A stretch of 34,688 nucleotides of DNA, from IMG/VR virus record IMGVR_UViG_3300030012_002140, positions 1-34,688 of that record; one strand, written 5' to 3'. The position numbers and the translations under genes were made by a program. Shown one piece after another: positions 6,300 through 12,348 of the stretch. Numbering within the stretch: position 1 is the first letter of the stretch; each line of letters opens with the position of its first letter. The DNA is from a virus. The notes beneath the pieces were generated by a model, which was given only the letters and a program-made list of their open reading frames with translations, had not been told where the DNA came from and searched no databases.

Positions 6300-6542
6300 T
6301 CATTTGCACCTCTTGCATACTATTTTCTTTTTTCCGTATGTAGGAATGTGTCCAACGCGGTAATATAAAACATCTTGCCCATTATGTTTAGCAGGATTGA
6401 CCTTTTCCCATGTTCTACGGCATTTAGGACATGCTCTTATAGACGTATCTACAACAAGTTTACGCCCACGCATCTCCTGATTTTTAATTAGACCACCTTG
6501 ACGGTTCTCATTCTTTATACTTTGATCAATTATCCATTGCAT
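6300..6542 (-). CDS. Small zinc-ribbon protein, 80 aa
   Basis: Two C-x2-C knuckles, C-P-K-C near residue 38 and C-K-R-C at the C-terminus, about 40 residues apart, are the signature of a zinc ribbon. The region between has W-E-K-V-N-P-A-K-H and a Tyr-rich segment. The ribosome site GAGAGGT precedes ATG at 6542. It sits directly upstream of the methyltransferase and overlaps the GNAT/Mom-like gene by 17 bases, so it could be a DNA-binding accessory of the modification genes (inference). Confidence 0.7.
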   Translation of the reverse strand: MQWIIDQSIKNENRQGGLIKNQEMRGRKLVVDTSIRACPKCRRTWEKVNPAKHNGQDVLYYRVGHIPTYGKKKIVCKRCK

Positions 6543-6972
6543 TGCTTACCTCTCTATGTAATATGATTAACTTATTAATTTTTGTTTCTCCGCAGACTTT
6601 CCATCCTGCTCTTTTAAAACAGTATCCAGCATTATTTGATTTGATTTTTTGCGCATTGACAAAGGTATAATGCCTTTGATTAGGCCAGATTGCATCAGCA
6701 ATTGCATCCGCTTCTTGTATAAGTTTGCTGCTTTGTATCTGCGATTCATTTCTAAAGACTGCGCAGTTAATTCCTTTTTGCCCTGAGTCATCTACAAACT
6801 TTCTCCATACAAACATTGCATCAGCTTTCCATGTCCTAAGAACAAGTTTTTCTCCAGGACCAACAAATAATTTCCGCTTACGTCCATCAGCATACGTTTT
6901 GCAACTATAGTGCCTTTCATACAATTCCAAACAATATTCATCGCCATCACTTGTCAAATACCAGTACGGCAC
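6526..6972 (-). CDS. Conserved phage protein, GNAT/Mom-like fold suspected, 148 aa
   Basis: I recognise a common phage family: R/E-R-H-Y-S-x-K-x-Y-x-D-G-R near the N-terminus, G-P-G-E-K-L-V-L, A-x-F-V-W-R-K-F-x-D-D-S-G-Q-x-G-x-N-C-A-V-F-R-N-E-S, W-P-x-Q-R-x-Y-T-F-V-N, and A-G-Y-C-F-K-R-A-G-W at the end. The order of strands and the final 'A-G-W-K-x-C-G-x-T' resemble GNAT acyltransferases, the fold to which phage Mu Mom (adenine modification) was assigned. The specific reaction is inference only. The start is GTG with AAGGTG just upstream. It lies between the PP-loop enzyme and the C5-methyltransferase. Confidence 0.6.
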   Translation of the reverse strand: MPYWYLTSDGDEYCLELYERHYSCKTYADGRKRKLFVGPGEKLVLRTWKADAMFVWRKFVDDSGQKGINCAVFRNESQIQSSKLIQEADAIADAIWPNQRHYTFVNAQKIKSNNAGYCFKRAGWKVCGETKINKLIILHREVSNAMDN

Positions 6973-7174
6973 TTTTCACCTTATCTGTTATATCAAATTC
7001 TTTTTTACCAATCTTATGCACGGCAAAATGCACTTCAGGGTTTTTGCGCTTTTTCATAAGTAGTTGCATCTTTTCTACTAAATGCTTGTATTGTAATGCA
7101 GTTACTATTTGGTCGCTGCGCTCTAAATCTTCTGTGTCATATGACACACTTCCTGCGTAATGTTCTAATATCAT
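6947..7174 (-). CDS. Hypothetical protein, 75 aa
   Basis: ATG at 7174 overlaps the stop of the PP-loop gene (ATGA), the usual coupling in this operon. An upstream TTG would add only three residues. Middle region is a basic helix (E-K-M-Q-L-L-M-K-K-R-K), and the C-terminal half has beta-like V-H-F-A-V-H-K-I-G-K-K-E-F-D. No motif recognised. It overlaps the following gene by 26 bases. Confidence 0.6.
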   Translation of the reverse strand: MILEHYAGSVSYDTEDLERSDQIVTALQYKHLVEKMQLLMKKRKNPEVHFAVHKIGKKEFDITDKVKSAVLVFDK

Positions 7175-7974
7175 AATCCGCAAAATCCTTCCTCACACAT
7201 AAACATTTCTAATTGATCACCAAAATCTACACGTTCAAGCGGTGTACATGAACGGTGCAAATATATTGGTTCTTTTAAACCTTTCTTACTTGAATCTCTG
7301 ATAGCTTCGTCAATCTTAACTGCTTTCTCAAATTCTTCAGGTAACTTTTCTTTTAATTCTTTCCAGTTTTTATTACTATGATATGGACAAAATACACATG
7401 ATGATTTTGGTGGTACTGGAAAACTGCGATCCTTAAAAAATGATATGCATTCACTGCGTCTCATTCTCATATCTATTAATGGATAATGATATGTAATACG
7501 TGGCAACATAGATTCTTTTACGCGCTCTATTTCGTCCATCGTAATACCTAGCCATACTTCAGTCATTGGCATACGCTTACGTGGTTTAAGACCATATATA
7601 CTGCGTATAGTCTTAATAACTGGCTCAATTTTATATTCCTTAGTGCATTGTCTACGGATCATACCACCATTTTCTGAAAAAGCAGGAATGCTTGCAAAAC
7701 GCTGACCGGTGCTATTTTGCTGATTTAATAAATCTTCATATAAGTTTCTATCACTATTAACATGGATAGGTATGCCATTGTTATATTTGGCCCAGTCCTT
7801 TAAGACTTCTAATATTTCATATGTCATCGGTAATTCTGCGCCAGGGTCAGCAAATACTGCATGATCTGCTCTCGGTATATAACCTAATGAACTCATCATA
7901 TACATTGCAGTAGACTGTACGCCTAGACCTAATGATATTACTTTAAGATTAGCTGAACTCGGGGTATTCTTCAT
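7171..7974 (-). CDS. PP-loop ATPase, PAPS reductase-like
   Basis: 267 residues from the ATG at 7974. The N-terminal P-loop-like motif is S-L-G-L-G-V-Q-S-T-A (modified S-G-G-x-D-S of adenine nucleotide alpha-hydrolases), then F-A-D-P-G-A-E and a four-Cys-type C-terminal part with R-R-Q-C-T, S-C-V-F-C-P-Y-H. This matches the PAPS-reductase/3'-phosphoadenosine sulfotransferase-like enzymes common in phages. DndC of the phosphorothioate system is in the same superfamily, but no DndD or DndE partner is here. Role in nucleotide or DNA modification is inferred from the methyltransferase and GNAT-like neighbours. The start overlaps the previous gene by 26 bases and no ribosome site is visible. Confidence 0.8.
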   Translation of the reverse strand: MKNTPSSANLKVISLGLGVQSTAMYMMSSLGYIPRADHAVFADPGAELPMTYEILEVLKDWAKYNNGIPIHVNSDRNLYEDLLNQQNSTGQRFASIPAFSENGGMIRRQCTKEYKIEPVIKTIRSIYGLKPRKRMPMTEVWLGITMDEIERVKESMLPRITYHYPLIDMRMRRSECISFFKDRSFPVPPKSSCVFCPYHSNKNWKELKEKLPEEFEKAVKIDEAIRDSSKKGLKEPIYLHRSCTPLERVDFGDQLEMFMCEEGFCGL

Positions 7975-8335
7975 ACTGATAAAACCATGTACGTTTACTT
8001 GTTTGATTGTTCTTTGCCGTTTGCAAGGCAAGACTTAACATTTTTTCATTATTATACGGCACAAATGCGCACTTATTAATAGGTGTATAATAAACCGCAA
8101 CAACATCAACGCGACCGCTATTTACATATTTAGCGCAACGTATTTGTATCGCAGTTTTTGTCGTAGGTTTGGTAATAGTCTTAATTTGTACTCGTTGAAA
8201 AGAACCATTTTTTAACTCTACAATGAGGTCAACATGATCAATATCAACTTCAGGAATATATGTGGCATATCCTTGCTTTAATAATTCCTGACGCACTGCA
8301 AGCTCTCCAATTGTACCTTTATTCGTACTATGCAA
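7949..8335 (-). CDS. PD-(D/E)XK nuclease, intron-endonuclease-like, 128 aa
   Basis: N-terminal K-G-x-I-G-E-L-A-V (conserved Glu), D in H-V-D-L-I-V-E, and Q-I-K in V-Q-I-K-T form the E-D-(Q)xK active site. The size and order resemble the small PD-(D/E)XK endonucleases related to I-Ssp6803I. The start appears to be TTG at 8335, overlapping the stop of the upstream gene, because no ATG lies before the catalytic Glu. No intron is seen near it. It may be a free-standing endonuclease or a recombination nuclease. Confidence 0.72.
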   Translation of the reverse strand: MHSTNKGTIGELAVRQELLKQGYATYIPEVDIDHVDLIVELKNGSFQRVQIKTITKPTTKTAIQIRCAKYVNSGRVDVVAVYYTPINKCAFVPYNNEKMLSLALQTAKNNQTSKRTWFYQYEEYPEFS

Positions 8336-8804
8336 CTTTCCATATCCTTAATTGTTCATGTTCCATATGGTAATGCTCACCATACCCCATATCGCTTAAA
8401 TTACTTGGATTAATTAACTCTACAGAGTATACCCATCCTTTAATCTCGTATCGTGGCATTTTACCGCTAACAAGCACATACATATCACAATCATCAACCT
8501 TACGCCACTTTTTTGCCACTAAATAACCGGGGTCATGCCTAGTGGTTTTTACATCAATTTTTATATCTTGACCGTTATGGCCACGCATCTTTAAATCATA
8601 TCCACGGCGATGTGGTCCAATACTTAAATCAGGATAGCCGTTTATAACTCTTGCTACTGCAATCTCACCGGCAAAGCCGTTGATATCGTTATCAGCTTTT
8701 GCGATCGCGTCTGAGTTCGTTCCATTTGCTAGGTTTTGATTGTGACGCGCTACGCCCACCATCTTCGCTAGCTCTTGTTCCATTTTGTTCAATGTTATTA
8801 TCAT
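8328..8804 (-). CDS. PD-(D/E)XK nuclease-like protein, 158 aa
   Basis: Start chosen at ATG 8804 because AAAGGT lies just upstream; an ATG at 8846 would add 14 residues. Active-site pattern: G-E-I-A-V (Glu), G-Y-D-L-K-M (Asp) and D-V-K-T-T (xVK). The following D-D-C-D-M-Y-V-L-V-S-G strand and W-V-Y-S-V-E are typical of phage restriction-endonuclease-like proteins. It overlaps both neighbours and is the second of two adjacent nucleases. Possible roles are recombination, host DNA degradation or superinfection exclusion. Confidence 0.7.
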   Translation of the reverse strand: MIITLNKMEQELAKMVGVARHNQNLANGTNSDAIAKADNDINGFAGEIAVARVINGYPDLSIGPHRRGYDLKMRGHNGQDIKIDVKTTRHDPGYLVAKKWRKVDDCDMYVLVSGKMPRYEIKGWVYSVELINPSNLSDMGYGEHYHMEHEQLRIWKVA

Positions 8805-9126
8805 TGTGATTACCTTTGGTATGTTGTTCTGCATGCAATGAAGCATACAATATAGAGTAATTCATAATATCTTGACATCTGCTCCGCACAGTTTCGTCAC
8901 TTACTTGTTTGCCAGTTTTTGCATCATTACAAATAGCATCAACATGTTTTAATACGTAAACCATCATGGCCTGCGATGGACTAATACCTAACCTATCAGC
9001 AACATGTTTAAAATTATAATGCTTATCCTCATTAGATATTGTGTATTCAATTGACTTAGAATCGCTTATATCTAATGCTTCTTCGATAAATGCATCTCTA
9101 AATTCGTTAAATTCTTTATATGTCAT
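8692..9126 (-). CDS. DUF1599 / all-alpha nucleotide-modification-like protein, 144 aa
   Basis: Residues 15-100 are helical, with S-K-S-I-E-Y near 24-29, H-Y-N-F-K-H-V-A-D-R-L-G, V-L-K-H-V-D-A-I and S-D-E-T-V-R-S-R-C-Q-D-I-M-N-Y-S. This is the layout I know from DUF1599/Nmad-like phage proteins related to all-alpha NTP pyrophosphatases. The last 40 residues are Asn/Ser/Gln-rich and disordered. Such proteins often accompany phage nucleotide metabolism or base-modification genes. The assignment is from pattern memory. The last 113 bases overlap the next gene. Confidence 0.55.
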   Translation of the reverse strand: MTYKEFNEFRDAFIEEALDISDSKSIEYTISNEDKHYNFKHVADRLGISPSQAMMVYVLKHVDAICNDAKTGKQVSDETVRSRCQDIMNYSILYASLHAEQHTKGNHNDNNIEQNGTRASEDGGRSASQSKPSKWNELRRDRKS

Positions 9127-9232
9127 TTTTTTTATTTCTCATAATTTGTTTTGCAGTTCTACCTTGACGAGCTAATTGTTTATTTAATAATCTGCGTTTT
9201 CTTTTACGCTCTTTTGCTTTTTTATTTGGCAT
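9116..9232 (-). CDS. Highly basic micro-protein, 38 aa
   Basis: Begins M-P-N-K-K-A-K-E-R-K-R-K-R-R and ends R-N-K-K-N-D-I. The motif 'P-N-K-x-A-K-x-R-K' followed by A-R-Q-G-R-T-x-K-Q recurs in small phage proteins I have seen, which are probably nucleic-acid binding. It overlaps its upstream neighbour by 11 bases and the downstream gene by 11 bases. No function known. Confidence 0.6.
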   Translation of the reverse strand: MPNKKAKERKRKRRLLNKQLARQGRTAKQIMRNKKNDI

Positions 9233-9401
9233 TCTTAAACTCCGGATCATCAATAACGCGTATCACATCATCCATTATATCTGTCATAATACGAAATCGC
9301 GTTGTTTCACTGGCAAGGTTTGGTTGCTTATCAGCATAGTTTTCTAAGTTATCTACGATAGCCTTACCCACTATTGCTATCATTTTTTGTTTAGCGGTCA
9401 T
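9222..9401 (-). CDS. Hypothetical helical protein, 59 aa
   Basis: ATG at 9401 overlaps the upstream stop (ATGA). The sequence is a short helical protein (M-T-A-K-Q-K-M-I-A-I-V-G-K-A) with an acidic C-terminal half (D-I-M-D-D-V-I-R-V-I-D-D). No motif recognised. Tight coupling on both sides supports it as a real gene. Confidence 0.55.
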   Translation of the reverse strand: MTAKQKMIAIVGKAIVDNLENYADKQPNLASETTRFRIMTDIMDDVIRVIDDPEFKNAK

Positions 9402-9601
9402 ATTTTTACGCTTTCTAATGAATTTTTAGCTTTATCTATAGCACTATATAATAGGTCTAATAACGCTTGTTTGCCGTTGACTTGCGCTTTTAAGTCTGCT
9501 ATATGACCATTCATTTCAAAGATCGCTTTCTCCATACTGCCATATTTTTCTGTAGCCTTGTTAACTACTTCTTTTAGGTCTTTTTGATAATCATAACTCA
9601 T
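9398..9601 (-). CDS. Coiled-coil protein, 67 aa
   Basis: Strong leader GAGAGGTAATAGT before ATG at 9601. Residues 5-62 form one long amphipathic helix with a heptad pattern (M-E-K-A-I-F-E-M-N-G-H-I-A-D-L-K-A-Q-V), so it probably dimerises. No domain recognised. Confidence 0.6.
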   Translation of the reverse strand: MSYDYQKDLKEVVNKATEKYGSMEKAIFEMNGHIADLKAQVNGKQALLDLLYSAIDKAKNSLESVKI

Positions 9602-9616
9602 ACTATTACCTCTCTT

Positions 9617-9796
9617 TTATTTCTTTCCGGCATCAGGCAGCTTACCGCCTACGCCAACCTGGGTATTAATCTTCAAGCCTTTCGATGCCGGATTATTGTC
9701 CAAGGACCGATTCGCCAACCGTTCATCAGACTTAACGTTTAGTGTCTTATCTTCAACGTCCTTGGACTTTATATGTTTATTCCACGCGAAGCACAT
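9617..9796 (-). CDS. Hypothetical basic protein, 59 aa
   Basis: Open frame filling the gap between the resolvase-like gene and the coiled-coil gene, overlapping the former by 20 bases. The product starts M-C-F-A-W-N-K and is rich in Lys/Asp/Asn. It has a G-G-K-L-P-D-A-G-K-K end and looks disordered. The evidence is position, size and absence of any other frame. The start is the only in-frame ATG, and there is no strong ribosome site. Confidence 0.45.
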   Translation of the reverse strand: MCFAWNKHIKSKDVEDKTLNVKSDERLANRSLDNNPASKGLKINTQVGVGGKLPDAGKK

Positions 9797-10079
9797 CTTT
9801 AAACATCTCTTCGTCCATTATAAATAACCATTTACCGCGATCCTCACGAACGGCAACTAGGTTTGCATTTTTAAATGCTAAATAACTTGCTATCTTTTTA
9901 CGGCGCTTTACTTGTACATGTAATTCTAACTCACCGCGTGTAGCTTTAATATCTATATCTGAAGCAAGTCCAAACGCTCTGCCATCACTACCCCATGAAC
10001 GTTCGGCATCGAAGCCGAGGTCAGAAAGTAATTCCTTAACCTCGACTTCGCCACGATAGCCTTTTTTAGCTACGTTCAA
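9777..10079 (-). CDS. Hjc-like resolvase (PD-(D/E)XK), 100 aa
   Basis: K-G-Y-R-G-E-V-E-V (conserved Glu 10), G-F-D-A-E-R-S-W-G-S-D-G-R-A-F-G near 22-37, S-D-I-D-I near 40-44, and V-Q-V-K-R-R-K-K near 56-63 match archaeal Hjc-type Holliday junction resolvases and their phage relatives. It would cut branched recombination or replication intermediates before packaging. The start is TTG in a TTGA overlap with the SSB-like gene, the same arrangement as the primase-helicase start. Confidence 0.72.
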   Translation of the reverse strand: MNVAKKGYRGEVEVKELLSDLGFDAERSWGSDGRAFGLASDIDIKATRGELELHVQVKRRKKIASYLAFKNANLVAVREDRGKWLFIMDEEMFKDVLRVE

Positions 10080-10612
10080 AACGGCAACTCTTCTTCTTTA
10101 GCGTCTTGCTGTTTCTCTTCACCTGCATCCAGCGGAGATCCATTGGTAAAAAGATTTTCAGCGTTATAGCGTGCCTTCATATCGGCCCACTGTTTCGCCA
10201 CATCATCATCTAGTGCCTTTTTAGGATTTGGAACGACTGTATATTGTGTCTCTAAGTCCTGACCACTACGTGTAATAGTGATGTCATAGTCTTGCACCTC
10301 GCCCCATTCCTTATTATCAGATAGTGCCTTAATCTGACTGAGGATAGTCTTTTGCTTAATTTCTAAGAACTTTACTTCGCCATTAATAGCAATAGTAAGA
10401 AACCAAAAATACTTTGCATCTTTTACGCCAGTTGGTATATCGGTTGGTCCGTGATACCTAACTGGTTTGTTTGAACCTTCAGGCCAATGTACATAACCTT
10501 GTATTGGCGTGGTAAGGATGCGCATTCTGTTCTCACCTTGCTCTAGCTTTTTCATAAATAGACCGCCTGATTCACTAGTCGGTATATCTAGTCCACTTAA
10601 ACTATTTGACAT
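10076..10612 (-). CDS. Single-stranded DNA-binding protein
   Basis: 178 residues from ATG 10612, chosen because AAGGA lies about 9 bases upstream. It has an OB-fold-like body (R-M-R-I-L, Y-F-W-F-L-T-I-A-I, K-F-L-E-I-K-Q-K-T-I, Y-D-I-T-I-T-R-S-G), then T-V-V-P-N-P-K-K-A-L, and a strongly acidic tail ending E-E-E-L-P-F. The acidic tail with a terminal aromatic is the partner-binding tip of SSB proteins. This is the usual phage ssDNA-binding protein. It sits between the regulatory gene and the resolvase at the head of the replication genes. Confidence 0.82.
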   Translation of the reverse strand: MSNSLSGLDIPTSESGGLFMKKLEQGENRMRILTTPIQGYVHWPEGSNKPVRYHGPTDIPTGVKDAKYFWFLTIAINGEVKFLEIKQKTILSQIKALSDNKEWGEVQDYDITITRSGQDLETQYTVVPNPKKALDDDVAKQWADMKARYNAENLFTNGSPLDAGEEKQQDAKEEELPF

Positions 10613-10850
10613 ATTGTTTTTCCTTATTTTCATTATCGATTAATGTGATCTTATAATCACTTCTTTGCACTAACCCAATTACTTGCGTTAGAATTTCTTT
10701 ATCTAATTCTTGATGTACTTTAATGCCAATATCAGCTCCGTCAGGTTCATATGTGCTATTATCTATCTTATATATATCTAGCAATGAACGTATTTTGCGT
10801 GCTATACGTATTTGCTCATTATCATCTTTAATATGTACTCTAAAAATCAT
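10602..10850 (-). CDS. Small protein behind hairpin leader, 82 aa
   Basis: Start ATG 10850, M-I-F-R-V-H-I. The product is alpha/beta with a predicted ferredoxin-like pattern (V-H-I-K-D-D-N, then helices, then D-I-G-I-K-V, then Y-K-I-T-L-I-D). No family recognised. No ribosome site is present. The bases directly before the ATG (GTCGCCCC) pair with GGGGCGAC 65 bases upstream in the mRNA, so initiation may be controlled. A TTG at 10916 would extend it but has no ribosome site. Confidence 0.55.
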   Translation of the reverse strand: MIFRVHIKDDNEQIRIARKIRSLLDIYKIDNSTYEPDGADIGIKVHQELDKEILTQVIGLVQRSDYKITLIDNENKEKQYVK

Positions 10851-10932
10851 GGGGCGACTTGAGGATTCAATTGAGAGGTTAGAATCAAAACACAGTGCAG
10901 TACACTGTGCAAACAAGAAGGATGTCGCCCCA
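10850..10932 (-). promoter_or_regulatory. Structured leader, long-range stem plus inner hairpin
   Basis: On the minus strand, TGGGGCGAC (10932-10924) pairs with GTCGCCCCA (10858-10850), whose last base is the A of the start codon. Inside is hairpin CACAGTG-TACTG-CACTGTG followed by TTTTG, which resembles a weak terminator or a dyad operator. The region lies between the HTH gene and the 82-aa gene and may attenuate or gate expression of the replication genes. It also holds an unused plus-strand GAGAGGTTA at 10873-10881. Confidence 0.5.
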
Positions 10933-10934
10933 AA

Positions 10935-11141
10935 TTATTCATGCCAAATGATGCTATCTTCTTGAACATTAAATATACGCGATATATTGTCGCGATGTCT
11001 AAATTGAAATGTTCTCTCGCCTTTTAGCATCATCGTAAGAAGTGCCGGACTTATGCCGACTAGTGCGCTGAGTCTTCGTTGCGAAATTTTATTCTGAGAT
11101 AACAATTCGCTAAATTTTACTTTGGTATGTGTTTGTTCCAT
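10935..11141 (-). CDS. XRE-family HTH repressor, 68 aa
   Basis: The product has the helix-turn-helix K-I-S-Q-R-R-L-S-A-L-V-G-I-S-P-A-L-L-T near residues 18-36, then M-M-L-K-G-E-R, typical of single-domain Cro/CI-type regulators. There is no C-terminal cleavage domain. It is divergent from the integrase with a 100-base control region that contains two TGTNNACA dyads, so it is the best candidate for the protein that binds the repeated operators. ATG 11141 is preferred over an upstream TTG. There is no ribosome site, so it may be leaderless like some phage repressor mRNAs. Confidence 0.82.
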   Translation of the reverse strand: MEQTHTKVKFSELLSQNKISQRRLSALVGISPALLTMMLKGERTFQFRHRDNISRIFNVQEDSIIWHE

Positions 11142-11160
11142 AAACGTTAACAAAACTTAA

Positions 11161-11229
11161 TGTGAACACTTTTTTATTTGCAAGTATTATTTTGCATTTT
11201 GTTCACAAATGTGTATATTCCAATATAAT
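11161..11229. promoter_or_regulatory. Divergent promoters with two operator-like sites
   Basis: Plus strand: TTTGCA (11191-11196), 17-base spacer, TATATT (11214-11219), with TGTTCACA (11200-11207) inside the spacer; TATAAT also at 11224-11229. Minus strand: TTGCAA, 17-base spacer, weak TTAAGT, with the inverted copy TGTGAACA (11161-11168) inside that spacer. A bound repressor would block both the integrase and its own promoter. The two dyad centres are 39 bases apart. Confidence 0.65.
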
Positions 11230-11241
11230 TGAGAGGATAAA

Positions 11242-12348
11242 ATGGCAAGTTTAAACACATTTCGTAATTCATATAAGGTTGCATATCGTGATCCACGCGA
11301 TGGTAAAAGAAAGCAACGTTACTTTAAAACCAAAGAAGAAGCAATTATTGCATTAGCTCATTGGCAGCAAGTAGAATTGTATGCTAAGAACAATATGAAC
11401 TGGCGCGCATTATTATATAATGAAGCACCACAAAAAACATTAGATGAGATATTTACGGCTTTTACTAATAATGTATTAAGCACATTAACTAATGTGGACA
11501 CAATAGCTAAGTATAATGTGGTAATTAATAGTTGTAAGAAAGTTTTTCCTGGCAATACAATTGCTTCTGAAGTGCGCACTACATCACAAAACGTAATGGG
11601 TGTTGCGGTTACTGGATGGACCATATATAAACATATTATGGAATATCAGCATAATCGTTCACGCCGTGGTATAGATAGTTATATGAGAGATTTATTGCAT
11701 ATATTTAATTGGGCCTATGAGGAAGAGTTGATAGATAAGCGCATCATGCGTAAAAGCGATCGCTATAAAAAGCATGAGCTTGCACCGCTTACATTTAAAG
11801 TATGGTCCAAAGAAGAAATCAATTATATCTTTAATCATTCTGAATTATCACAAGAGCAAAAAGATATATTGTGGTTATTTGCTATTACTGGTGTACGTGC
11901 TAATGAATTAGTTGGTCACAATACTAAAAAGCCATATAAGGAGTTACATTGGCATCATATTGATTTTATTGATAATAAAATGCAGTTATTGCAAAAACGC
12001 CGTCAAATAAGAGAAACGGCATCAGTGCATCCAAGTGCTATTGCAATCTTAATGAAGCGTTTTAGAAGCGGAGCTGATAGACCGCTTGATATGAACTACA
12101 AAGAGCTTAATGCATTAATCAAAGAAATTAGTAGTATTGTAGCCATTAAATTTACGTGCCATGATTTACGCAGAATGAAAGCGCAAGTATTACGTAATGA
12201 GACTCAGGATGTTACGCAAGCATCAAAAGGTATTGGTGATAAAACAACTGAGGTAGTTCATAATCATTATGCAGGCACAACCATTGAAGAGCAACAAGCA
12301 ATTAATGATACCGCTTACAATGCTTTCATTGATATTGTTAAGCAGTAA
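11242..12348 (+). CDS. int: Tyrosine integrase
   Basis: 368 residues, site-specific recombinase for phage integration. N-terminal arm-binding-like segment (S-Y-K-V-A-Y-R-D-P-R-D-G-K-R-K-Q-R-Y-F), core-binding helices at about 65-180, catalytic domain with Arg219 in T-G-V-R-A-N-E-L, His307-x-L-Arg310 in C-H-D-L-R-R, His340/342 and nucleophile Tyr343 in H-N-H-Y-A-G. ATG follows GAGAGGATA. The 3' end overlaps the convergent late gene by 11 bases, leaving no room for a downstream attP. Its presence with an XRE repressor indicates a temperate lifestyle. Confidence 0.93.
   Translation: MASLNTFRNSYKVAYRDPRDGKRKQRYFKTKEEAIIALAHWQQVELYAKNNMNWRALLYNEAPQKTLDEIFTAFTNNVLSTLTNVDTIAKYNVVINSCKKVFPGNTIASEVRTTSQNVMGVAVTGWTIYKHIMEYQHNRSRRGIDSYMRDLLHIFNWAYEEELIDKRIMRKSDRYKKHELAPLTFKVWSKEEINYIFNHSELSQEQKDILWLFAITGVRANELVGHNTKKPYKELHWHHIDFIDNKMQLLQKRRQIRETASVHPSAIAILMKRFRSGADRPLDMNYKELNALIKEISSIVAIKFTCHDLRRMKAQVLRNETQDVTQASKGIGDKTTEVVHNHYAGTTIEEQQAINDTAYNAFIDIVKQ

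Noticed and set aside
7171-7974. PP-loop gene as dndC of a phosphorothioate system
   Set aside because: No DndA, DndB, DndD or DndE-like genes are near, and the sequence fits the generic phage PAPS-reductase-like group.
10891-10909. Hairpin CACAGTG/CACTGTG as a strong terminator of the repressor gene
   Set aside because: Only four T follow and the stem is 7 pairs. It may be a weak terminator, but it is equally likely part of the leader structure or an operator, so it is listed under the leader.
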